Part shown: one piece after another, positions 1 through 4,939 of the stretch
Numbering within the stretch: the first letter of the stretch is position 1
Layout of the letters: every line of letters begins with the position of its first letter
Origin: an uncultured bacterium
GTDB taxonomy: Bacteria; Patescibacteria; Microgenomatia; Levybacterales; UBA12049
Reading direction: 5' to 3'
Length of the DNA: 5,187 nucleotides
NCBI GenBank assembly: GCA_946885425.1
Contig: CAMPGJ010000082.1
Location: forward strand, 1-5,187
The notes under the pieces: model-generated
Seen by the model: the letters and a program-made list of their open reading frames with translations, nothing else
What the model was told of the DNA's origin: nothing
The model's database searches: none
Translations under genes and position numbers: made by a program

Positions 1-10
1 ATTTTCCATT

Positions 11-382
11 TTACGCTTTACCCTTTAATTTTTCCAACAGGCTTCTGGTGTTTTGTAGGGCTTTTTCTGTGTTTTTTCCTGGGTTTGCTGTGGCAGATCC
101 ATAGGTAGTTATTCTTCTTCCCTCGTATTGGATTGACCCCATCTTTTTTGCTGATGTTTCTAAAACGGCTTTGTCAAATTCATTTTGGCTTTTGGCTGTT
201 ACAACAAGCCTGTTGGTATCCTTACCATCATTAGCATCAATATGCCACTCTACTCCGCTTCGTTGAAAATCAACAGGAAGTTCTTCGTGTGCTGCGTCTT
301 TGAATTCCTGAATTAATCCAAATGCTGTTTTTTCTACTTCCTCTTGGGGAAGGTGTTTCGATCTAAACTGTTCAAATCCCAT
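11..382 (-). CDS. Hypothetical protein, 123 aa, family not recognised
   Basis: I do not recognise this protein. It starts at an ATG (382-380) and ends at a TAA at 13-11. It is a small, soluble, highly charged protein with no signal peptide or membrane segment. Residues about 12-35 look helical and acidic. Residues 45-65 (around VEWHIDANDG and NRLVVTAKS) look like beta strands. Residues 66-80 look like a helix (FDKAVLETSAKK), and residues 104-123 form a lysine-rich C-terminal helix. This could be a compact alpha/beta domain, but no catalytic motif stands out. The start is supported by a strong promoter whose -10 box ends 7 bp before the ATG, and no Shine-Dalgarno is present. It is divergent from the histidine kinase at 494 and shares its control region. 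That arrangement permits co-regulation but does not show it. The ORF is intact with normal-looking codon use, so it is very probably a real gene. Confidence 0.8.
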   Translation of the reverse strand: MGFEQFRSKHLPQEEVEKTAFGLIQEFKDAAHEELPVDFQRSGVEWHIDANDGKDTNRLVVTAKSQNEFDKAVLETSAKKMGSIQYEGRRITTYGSATANPGKNTEKALQNTRSLLEKLKGKA

Positions 383-389
383 AAGAAGT

Positions 390-418
390 ATTTTATCATG
401 ATTTACTTGTTATAACAA
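390..418 (-). promoter_or_regulatory. Sigma-70-type promoter for the 123-aa gene, leaderless layout
   Basis: On the minus strand the -35 box is TTGTTA (418-413), the spacer is exactly 17 bp, and the -10 box is TAAAAT (395-390). Only 7 bp separate the -10 box from the ATG at 382. Transcription normally begins about 7 bp after the -10 box, so the mRNA should start at or next to the ATG. No ribosome binding site is present, which fits. The -35 box lies inside the 14-bp palindrome at 406-419. Confidence 0.7.
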
Positions 419-419
419 G
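406..419. promoter_or_regulatory. Perfect 14-bp palindrome, candidate operator
   Basis: CTTGTTATAACAAG equals its own reverse complement over all 14 bases. It lies in the divergent gap between the 123-aa gene and the kinase and contains the whole -35 box of the minus-strand promoter. A dimeric regulator bound here could block that promoter. A second, shorter palindrome, TTGTACAA (431-438), lies 11 bp further on and shares the TTGT and ACAA ends. No regulator gene is visible in the window, so the operator role is inference. Confidence 0.45.
408..416 (+). promoter_or_regulatory. Possible extended -10 promoter for the histidine kinase
   Basis: On the plus strand TGT followed by TATAAC (411-416) fits an extended -10 element with five of six matches to TATAAT. 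There is no good -35 box at 388-393. It would start transcription near 423 and leave a leader of about 70 nt before the kinase. It overlaps the -35 box of the opposing promoter, so the two could exclude each other. Because the site is palindromic the match is not strand-specific, so this is weak. Confidence 0.3.
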
Positions 420-493
420 GTAATCTACTTTTGTACAAGATTCATCAATATTTTTACTCAATTCTTAAATAGATTTGTTAGCCTAGATGTTGA

Positions 494-1723
494 ATGACTA
501 TGAGTGAAAATAAAATATTAAACATCCAGCGGGCTACTAAAAAAAACAGAGGTGATAGTATATTCGAAATAATGAGAAAATTTCTTATTATGTATGCAGA
601 CGATATCCAAAAAGCAGCGACAGAACATCATAAAGAATACATCGGTGGCGAGAAATTCCGTAGTGAATATATAGACAAGTACCAAAAAAACCATATTAAG
701 ATCGTAAAAGAATTGGCTGAAAATCTGAATACAAGAGATCTCAAGAAAGGAACCGATATCTTCAAGAAACTTGGTGAGAAATTAGCGAAAGATTCAGTTA
801 ATGACAAATTGACACTTGAGGAAGCAGTAGATGGGATTATTTTTCTCAAACAGGCTGTTTGGCAGAAGATGGAATTCCGTGGGTTATTGGGTATGTTATC
901 GGTAAAAGATCTTCATAAAATAAATCTAACCATTGGTACTTATTGTGATGTAATAGCTGCTAAAATTGCTTTTTCTTATCATAGTCTGTATATGGAACAA
1001 ATTGAGATGGAGAAAGAAGTAGCTGAGAAAGCAGTAAAAACCCGCGATAATTTTATTTCCTCTGCATCTCATGAGTTAAAGACTCCGGTGACGAGTATCA
1101 AGATTTATATGCAGGGAATAAGAAGACGATTGGAGAAAGATGGAAATAAGAGCAACCAAGAATATTTTGAAAAAGTAGATAATCAGCTACATAGACTTAC
1201 ATTACTTGTGGAAGATTTACTAAGTGTAAGCAAACTGGAACATGGAAAGTTACAGCTCAACATGAAAGAATTCGATATTAATGATCTTATAAAAGAAGCA
1301 GTTGATTCAATTCAGGATGCATCGGCACATCATAAGATTATTTTCTTGAGAAAAAGTACAAAAAAAGTATTAGGTGATCGATACAGAATGTATCAAGTGC
1401 TCACTAATCTATTAACAAATGCTATTAAGTATTCACCTCTCGCTGATAAAGTTATTATCAAAGTTCTACCACGTAAAGATTCCGTAGTTGTTACGGTGGA
1501 AGACTTTGGCATCGGTATAGATCCAGAGGAACAAAAGAATATATTTACTTCTTTTTATCGCGTAACAGCCAGTGAAGAAAGAACATTTCCTGGCATGGGT
1601 ATGGGTCTATTTATTGCAAATGAGATTGTTAAGCGGCATGGAGGTACTATAACTGTTAAAAGTAAGAAAGGAAAAGGTTCAGAATTCAGCTTCTCACTCC
1701 CCTATGAAAAATTGGAACAATAG
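494..1723 (+). CDS. Soluble orphan sensor histidine kinase, HisKA-HATPase type
   Basis: This is a 409-residue two-component sensor kinase that would autophosphorylate on histidine and pass phosphate to a response regulator. Residues about 20-165 form a helical sensor region. Its pattern, including LTLEEAVDGIIFLKQAVWQKM-type spacing at 106-126, resembles the RsbRD N-terminal fold; that match is tentative. A short coiled coil (167-184) leads into the dimerisation domain with H-box SHELKTP and phosphorylated His193. The ATPase domain has an N-box with Asn305 and Asn309, a G1 box DFGIG (337-341), an F-box around Phe351-Arg356 and a G2 box GMGMGL (367-372). All key residues are present. There are no membrane segments, so it should be cytosolic. 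No response regulator lies next to it in this window. The start could be ATG 494 or ATG 500, and neither has a clear ribosome binding site. The function is sure; the signal sensed is unknown. Confidence 0.93.
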   Translation: MTMSENKILNIQRATKKNRGDSIFEIMRKFLIMYADDIQKAATEHHKEYIGGEKFRSEYIDKYQKNHIKIVKELAENLNTRDLKKGTDIFKKLGEKLAKDSVNDKLTLEEAVDGIIFLKQAVWQKMEFRGLLGMLSVKDLHKINLTIGTYCDVIAAKIAFSYHSLYMEQIEMEKEVAEKAVKTRDNFISSASHELKTPVTSIKIYMQGIRRRLEKDGNKSNQEYFEKVDNQLHRLTLLVEDLLSVSKLEHGKLQLNMKEFDINDLIKEAVDSIQDASAHHKIIFLRKSTKKVLGDRYRMYQVLTNLLTNAIKYSPLADKVIIKVLPRKDSVVVTVEDFGIGIDPEEQKNIFTSFYRVTASEERTFPGMGMGLFIANEIVKRHGGTITVKSKKGKGSEFSFSLPYEKLEQ

Positions 1724-1841
1724 TGGTAGTAATGTGGTTAGGTGGATTTACTATGAATATTGCAGGCGGATTAATTCACCTGTTATTAAAGTAGCAGTAG
1801 TCCTCTTCCTCATGCGCTTCTTTAGAAGACAAACCATATAA
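1704..1841 (+). pseudogene. Frameshifted remnant of a small lmo0937-like (DUF5670) membrane protein
   Basis: Two adjacent frames together look like one small two-helix membrane protein. The frame read from 1708 gives an IGTIVVVMWLGGFT segment, then AGGLIHLLLK, and hits a TAG at 1792. The frame read from 1791 continues VAVVLFLMRFFRRQTI and ends at a TAA at 1839. Joined, they give about 45 residues with the W-L-G, then GG-x-I-H-L-L-L, then a hydrophobic helix and Arg-rich tail that I associate with lmo0937-type proteins, normally about 48 residues long. One missing base in the A-run at 1789-1791 would restore the second half. An extra A near 1707-1711 would link the first half to the ATG at 1704, which lies inside the end of the kinase gene. 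It is either a decayed gene or one broken by homopolymer read errors. The family match is from memory and not certain. Confidence 0.5.
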
Positions 1842-1849
1842 TATGGGTT
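1832..1849. repeat. Inverted repeat abutting the promoter of the 313-aa gene
   Basis: CCATAT and ATATGG (1834-1839 and 1841-1846) are perfect 6-bp arms around a single A. Outer AA/TT pairs extend it if one G (1847) is bulged out. It touches the -35 box at 1848 and contains the stop codon of the membrane-protein remnant. No T-run follows, so it is not a typical terminator; an operator is possible. AT-rich sequence produces such repeats by chance. Confidence 0.3.
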
Positions 1850-1876
1850 GTAAAAAAAGAAAGTTGAGGATATAAT
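1848..1876 (+). promoter_or_regulatory. Sigma-70-type promoter for the 313-aa gene, leaderless layout
   Basis: The -35 box is TTGTAA (1848-1853), the spacer is exactly 17 bp, and the -10 box is a consensus TATAAT (1871-1876). Only 6 bp separate it from the GTG at 1883, so transcription should begin at or within a base or two of the start codon. There is no Shine-Dalgarno. This is the best promoter in the window by match to consensus. Confidence 0.75.
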
Positions 1877-1882
1877 CCAGCA

Positions 1883-2824
1883 GTGAGAGAGAATTTAGCA
1901 GGTATTACCCTCAAGAATACTCCTGAGAAGAGGATACTATCAGATATTGATGCGTTTACTAAAAAGAAACGCCAACTTGTTGGTAATGGATTTGGAAATT
2001 TTCGTGTTTCTGACTCCTCTACTCTTGAGGTAAATACCAGATTAAATATTTCTACACCTGATCTGCGTCTTCGGAATAATGAGCCGGTTATTGATGTGAG
2101 GGGAAGACTCGCTTACACCCATACTGATGTAAAAATTAATAGATTTGGGAACGAAGTCTTAATAGAAAAAAATGCGCTAATTCTTCATCCAGATGCTGTA
2201 TTTGCAGACTGGTCCTCTAAGAACGTATCAAAAAATGCTGCTTTTGATTCTATTACTAGAAAAATGGAAGATGTAGAAACAAAAAAGTATAGAGAAAATT
2301 TCAATGAGATTTTGATTGATGTGGGTCAAAAAGATCTGGATGAGATTATAGAAATTTTCAATACTATTTCTTATACTGATAAAATTGACGAGTATGGAAG
2401 AAAGCCGGAAGAAGCGGCAAGAGATGAAATATTAAATGAATCCATAGAAAAAGTAGCAGAAAGTATACTTATAAACGCCGAGCTGCATGAACTGACAGTA
2501 AACGTATCAGAAGAAAGTTTTTCTGCGAGAGGAATAACAGATAGTGATGAAAGAATTATTCTATGGGAGACTACGGACAAGAAAAATCTATATATTCAAG
2601 TAGAACCTACATTATATTGGGATGATTCAAAAAGTAATGAAGCGGATATTTTCATATTATCCAAAGAAGAGAAACGTCTCAAACTTCACAAGCCATATAT
2701 AAATCCGGGTAGTCAATCAGAAGTAATTTACCCAGCCCGTGCTCATTTCGATATTCTGGCAAGTGAAGAACAAGCAAAAAACTTACTTAAAAAACTTCAA
2801 ACACTTGATATCTTTCCTGATTAA
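1883..2824 (+). CDS. Hypothetical protein, 313 aa, family not recognised
   Basis: I do not recognise this protein. It begins at a GTG placed 6 bp after a consensus -10 box, which supports that start despite the lack of a ribosome binding site. There is no signal peptide or membrane segment, so it is probably cytosolic. Residues 1-35 are basic and polar. Residues about 36-110 are rich in predicted beta strands (around LEVNTRLNIS, EPVIDVRGRLAY and NEVLIEKNALILHPD). Residues 112-200 are largely helical and acidic. Residues 200-290 look beta-rich again (ELTVNVSEESFSARG, NLYIQVEPTLYW), and 291-313 ends in a helix. No enzyme motif is visible. The two beta-rich parts flanking a helical middle might be separate domains. 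The gene ends 4 bp before the 3' end of the convergent tRNA-Pro gene and no terminator is seen, so its transcript may run antisense through the tRNA. Confidence 0.82.
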   Translation: MRENLAGITLKNTPEKRILSDIDAFTKKKRQLVGNGFGNFRVSDSSTLEVNTRLNISTPDLRLRNNEPVIDVRGRLAYTHTDVKINRFGNEVLIEKNALILHPDAVFADWSSKNVSKNAAFDSITRKMEDVETKKYRENFNEILIDVGQKDLDEIIEIFNTISYTDKIDEYGRKPEEAARDEILNESIEKVAESILINAELHELTVNVSEESFSARGITDSDERIILWETTDKKNLYIQVEPTLYWDDSKSNEADIFILSKEEKRLKLHKPYINPGSQSEVIYPARAHFDILASEEQAKNLLKKLQTLDIFPD

Positions 2825-2828
2825 TGTG

Positions 2829-2902
2829 TCGGGGACAGAGGACTCGAACCTCCGACCTCACGGTCCCAAACCGCGCGCTCTAGCCAACTGAGCTAGTCCC
2901 CG
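2829..2902 (-). tRNA. tRNA-Pro (anticodon UGG), no encoded CCA
   Basis: Read on the minus strand this folds as a complete cloverleaf of 74 nt. The acceptor stem CGGGGAC pairs perfectly with GTCCCCG. The D-stem is GCTC/GAGC with GG in the loop. The anticodon stem is CGCGG/CCGTG with one G-T pair. The loop TTTGGGA gives anticodon TGG (2868-2866) with G37. The variable loop has 5 nt, and the T-stem GGAGG/CCTCT carries loop TTCGAGT. C1-G72, A73 and G37 fit bacterial proline tRNA. The bases after A73 are CAC, so CCA must be added after transcription. UGG can read the CCA codon and, by wobble, other proline codons. Confidence 0.96.
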
Positions 2903-2920
2903 AATAACTGAACTGGACTT

Positions 2921-2948
2921 ATTTTACCACAAGATTCATGGAAGACAA
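2921..2948 (-). promoter_or_regulatory. Promoter for tRNA-Pro, extended -10
   Basis: On the minus strand TTGTCT (2948-2943) is followed by a 16-bp spacer and TAAAAT (2926-2921), with TGG just before the -10 box giving an extended -10. Transcription would begin near 2914 and leave a 5' leader of about 12 nt for RNase P to remove. The tRNA therefore seems to have its own promoter, although read-through from the DUF2007 gene upstream on the same strand is also possible. Confidence 0.55.
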
Positions 2949-3019
2949 ATACCCTCTTCTGATAAGGAAAAAAGTCTGGGAATATCAGTGATAGTTTCAA
3001 GAAGCATTACCAAAACAAG

Positions 3020-3244
3020 TTATTGTAGTTTGAGGATTTTTTTTGCTTTTTCCAGGTCTTTTTCGAGGACTGCTAATCTTACCCCGTTAGCATATGCAAG
3101 AGAAGGTTCCATTCCTCCTGCATCATCGGTGAATACAACTGCCTTAATGTTTTGCGCTTCAAGCGCGCCTTTTGCTACTTGTGCATCAATCTCCGAAGAA
3201 TATTCATTTACTGTTACTATTTTTTGCTCAGGTTGATCTTTCAT
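3020..3244 (-). CDS. DUF2007-domain small protein (putative signal-transducing type)
   Basis: This 74-residue protein covers most of a DUF2007 domain (Pfam name: putative prokaryotic signal transducing protein), a small fold related to PII-like domains. The pattern fits: a first strand KIVTVNEY (8-15), a helix SEIDAQVAKGALEAQ (17-31), strand IKAVVF (33-38), an acidic turn TDDAGG, then VRLAVLEKDLEKAKKIL (55-71), the usual strand and closing helix with acidic and Lys residues. These domains often occur alone in bacteria and their ligand is not established. A longer reading from a TTG at 3256 is possible, but that codon overlaps the -10 box of a strong promoter. The ATG at 3244 is therefore chosen. 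There is no Shine-Dalgarno. The gene lies upstream of tRNA-Pro on the same strand and is divergent from the spermidine-synthase-like gene. Confidence 0.85.
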   Translation of the reverse strand: MKDQPEQKIVTVNEYSSEIDAQVAKGALEAQNIKAVVFTDDAGGMEPSLAYANGVRLAVLEKDLEKAKKILKLQ

Positions 3245-3245
3245 A

Positions 3246-3258
3246 GATTGATTCAATC
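3246..3258. promoter_or_regulatory. 13-bp palindrome over the DUF2007 gene start, candidate operator
   Basis: GATTGATTCAATC has perfect 6-bp arms around one T. It overlaps the -10 box and covers the expected transcription start of the minus-strand gene, a position where a bound repressor would block initiation. In RNA it could also form only a very tight, unlikely hairpin. Its role is inference. Confidence 0.3.
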
Positions 3259-3284
3259 ATATATACATTCCAATTTGAAGTCAA
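3256..3284 (-). promoter_or_regulatory. Sigma-70-type promoter for the DUF2007 gene
   Basis: On the minus strand the -35 box is TTGACT (3284-3279), the spacer is 17 bp and the -10 box is TATGAT (3261-3256), with five of six matches in each box. The ATG at 3244 is 11 bp after the -10 box, leaving a predicted 5' leader of about 4 nt. This rules against the upstream TTG at 3256, which shares a base with the -10 box. Confidence 0.75.
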
Positions 3285-3312
3285 GAAAATTTTTGGTAAG
3301 AGACCATGAACG

Positions 3313-3341
3313 TTGTAACAATTTCTCAAACCTGATACCAT
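3313..3341 (+). promoter_or_regulatory. Promoter for the spermidine-synthase-like gene, extended -10
   Basis: TTGTAA (3313-3318), a 17-bp spacer and TACCAT (3336-3341) with TGA just before it as an extended -10. The -10 match is only four of six. Transcription should begin near 3348, at the TTG (3349) or 6-7 nt before the ATG (3355). The palindrome ACCATGGT (3337-3344) overlaps the -10 box. Confidence 0.5.
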
Positions 3342-3348
3342 GGTTTAG

Positions 3349-4899
3349 TTGAACATGAAGAGGCCAGCGTATCTTTTGGAGATTGTTGTTTTTGTGAGTG
3401 GGGCTGTGGTGATGATTCTGGAGCTAACGGGATCTCGCATTTTGGCGCCTCATGTAGGCGGTTCCCTACCAGTTTGGACTGGATTAATAGGTGTTATCCT
3501 CGGAAGTTTGAGTCTCGGGTATATGTTGGGAGGTAAATTGGCTGATAAAAATCCTACCTATACCGGACTCACTGCTATTTTATTCCAATCATCGGTTGCT
3601 CTCGCGATTATTCCTATTTTAAGTAAAGTATTTTTGCCGGTTATTATTGCTAGCATACACGATATTAAGTTGGGGACTGTGTTTGCTACTATTTTTCTTT
3701 TTGCTTTACCAAGTGTTCTCCTTGGTATGGTTTCTCCTTATGTTATCCGATTGAAATTGGAGAGCGTTGCCAGTTCGGGGGAAACGGCAGGAAGACTCTA
3801 TGCCATATCAACTGTTGGGAGTATCATGGGGACATTTTTTGCCGGGTTTTTTCTTATCGCTTATTTAGGTAGTCATACAATCTTGTATCTTTTGTCAGCG
3901 GCGATGCTGGTTCTTTCCGGAATAGTTATGGGGAGAAAGTTGTGGGGAAAAATGTTTTATTTCCTTCCTCTTTTTCTTATCCTTGCTGGCGCTGATTATA
4001 CCTATTCCACTATTTTTCAGAGGAATGTTTTGGACGTTGATACACAATATAACCGTGTGATTATCAAGGAAGGAAGAAATGATGGATCAGGTCGGACTAT
4101 CAGGGAAATGATGATAGGAAATGAACCAAGTTCGGCTATGTATAAAGAAAGTGATGAGCTTGTTTACAGTTACACAAAGTATTACCGTTTGCTTGATCAT
4201 TTCGTACACAAAAACCCTTCGACGAGTCATTCGACCGCGAGCCCAGGCCGAATCGGCTCAGGGTCTATGACAGCGCTGATGTTGGGAGGTGCAGGATATT
4301 CTTATCCCAAAGATTTCATCCGTAATCATCCTGATGCTTCCATGGATATTGTGGAGATAGATCCTGCGCTTACAGAACTTGCTAAAAATTATTTCTCATT
4401 TCAACCAAATGAAAGGACAACTGTCTATCATGAAGATGCGCGGACTTTTCTCAATAGAGAAGAAAAAAAGTATGATGCGATTTTGAATGATGCTTTTTCA
4501 TCTCATTTCTCTCATCCTTTTCAGCTGGCTTCAAAAGAAGCGATACAGCACATGTACAATATGTTGACCCCGGAGGGAGTGGTGATCACCAATACCATTG
4601 CGACACTTGCCGGAGAACGGGGTAAGTTTTTACGGGCAGAATATTATACCTATAAATCTGTCTTTCCCTATGTGGCAATCTTTCCTGTATCAACCGCGGA
4701 GTCTTCAGATTATTTACAAAATGTCATGATTATTGCTGCAAAAAAACCATTAGATTTATCATCAGATAACCCGGAGTTTCAACAATACCTCGCTACACGT
4801 TTGGAAAGAGAACTGGAGCAGGATGTGCCAATTTTAACTGATGAGTATGCCCCTGTAGAACATTACGCGGCGAACTTGCTGCAAAGCAGCACTCAATAA
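3349..4899 (+). CDS. Membrane-fused spermidine-synthase-like protein (fused MFS/spermidine synthase type)
   Basis: This 516-residue protein has two halves. Residues about 8-217 form roughly seven or eight hydrophobic membrane segments (for example 10-28, 43-62, 108-128, 150-173, 176-193, 202-217). Residues about 225-510 form a spermidine-synthase-like Rossmann methyltransferase fold. The nucleotide-binding motif is LMLGGAG (310-316). Acidic residues follow in VEIDP (335-339), then HEDAR (361-365), DAF (381-383) at the position of the catalytic Asp, and LTDEYAPVE (496-504) near the end. The family is annotated as fused MFS/spermidine synthase; its substrate is mostly untested and polyamine synthesis should not be assumed. 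No speD or speA-type gene is adjacent. The start is TTG 3349 or, more conservatively, ATG 3355, two residues later. Residues 289-306 are Ser/Thr/Gly-rich and come from a GC-rich palindromic insertion in the linker before the nucleotide-binding motif. Confidence 0.88.
   Translation: MNMKRPAYLLEIVVFVSGAVVMILELTGSRILAPHVGGSLPVWTGLIGVILGSLSLGYMLGGKLADKNPTYTGLTAILFQSSVALAIIPILSKVFLPVIIASIHDIKLGTVFATIFLFALPSVLLGMVSPYVIRLKLESVASSGETAGRLYAISTVGSIMGTFFAGFFLIAYLGSHTILYLLSAAMLVLSGIVMGRKLWGKMFYFLPLFLILAGADYTYSTIFQRNVLDVDTQYNRVIIKEGRNDGSGRTIREMMIGNEPSSAMYKESDELVYSYTKYYRLLDHFVHKNPSTSHSTASPGRIGSGSMTALMLGGAGYSYPKDFIRNHPDASMDIVEIDPALTELAKNYFSFQPNERTTVYHEDARTFLNREEKKYDAILNDAFSSHFSHPFQLASKEAIQHMYNMLTPEGVVITNTIATLAGERGKFLRAEYYTYKSVFPYVAIFPVSTAESSDYLQNVMIIAAKKPLDLSSDNPEFQQYLATRLERELEQDVPILTDEYAPVEHYAANLLQSSTQ
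4214..4264 (+). repeat. GC-rich REP-like palindromic element inserted in frame
   Basis: This 51-bp segment runs from ACCCTTCGAC to GGCTCAGGGT. It has inverted ends ACCCT/AGGGT and an internal palindrome GCCGAATCGGC (4247-4257). By count 33 of 51 bases are G or C (65%), far above the AT-rich flanks. Its ends match the CCCTTCGAC...GCTCAGGG style of dispersed palindromic repeats that I recall from many environmental genomes. At 51 bp it adds exactly 17 codons and keeps the host gene open, placing a Ser/Thr/Gly-rich linker just before the nucleotide-binding motif. The exact borders are uncertain by a few bases. Confidence 0.6.
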
Positions 4900-4907
4900 A
4901 TTATAGA

Positions 4908-4930
4908 TGAGATCTGCAACGCAGATCTCA
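4908..4930 (+). terminator. Hairpin after the spermidine-synthase-like gene, probable terminator
   Basis: TGAGATCTGC and GCAGATCTCA form a perfect 10-bp stem with a 3-nt AAC loop, starting 8 bp after the TAA of the upstream gene. The tail GTTTATAT is T-rich but broken, so termination may be incomplete. The hairpin ends 9 bp before the ATG of the GIY-YIG gene, so it could also act on that gene by limiting read-through or by structure near the start. Confidence 0.65.
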
Positions 4931-4939
4931 GTTTATATA

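Noticed and set aside
628..849. Minus-strand open frame inside the kinase gene, and similar frames at 2371-2580, 2988-3236 and 3152-3352
   Set aside because: They overlap well-supported genes or the DUF2007 gene on the other strand, have low-complexity Ser- or Phe-rich translations, and lack promoters.
1704..1841. An intact 45-residue protein read in one frame from the ATG at 1704
   Set aside because: Its first half is a polar, unfamiliar sequence, while the neighbouring frame gives a hydrophobic segment that fits a small membrane family.
2789..2808. Terminator for tRNA-Pro on the minus strand (TCAA/TTGA hairpin before six T)
   Set aside because: The stem has only four AT-rich pairs and lies within the opposing coding region; too weak to call.
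2829..2902. tRNA-Pro as an attachment site for an integrated element
   Set aside because: No integrase gene and no repeated tRNA 3' end is visible in the window.
2966..2993. Terminator after the DUF2007 gene, and the TATCAGTGATA inverted repeat
   Set aside because: Possible stems are 3-5 bp with poor loops and are not properly placed before the T-run, so there is no support beyond chance.
3245..3256. Longer DUF2007 protein from the TTG at 3256
   Set aside because: The TTG shares a base with the -10 box of a strong promoter, so it would not be on the transcript. The ATG at 3244 fits the family start.
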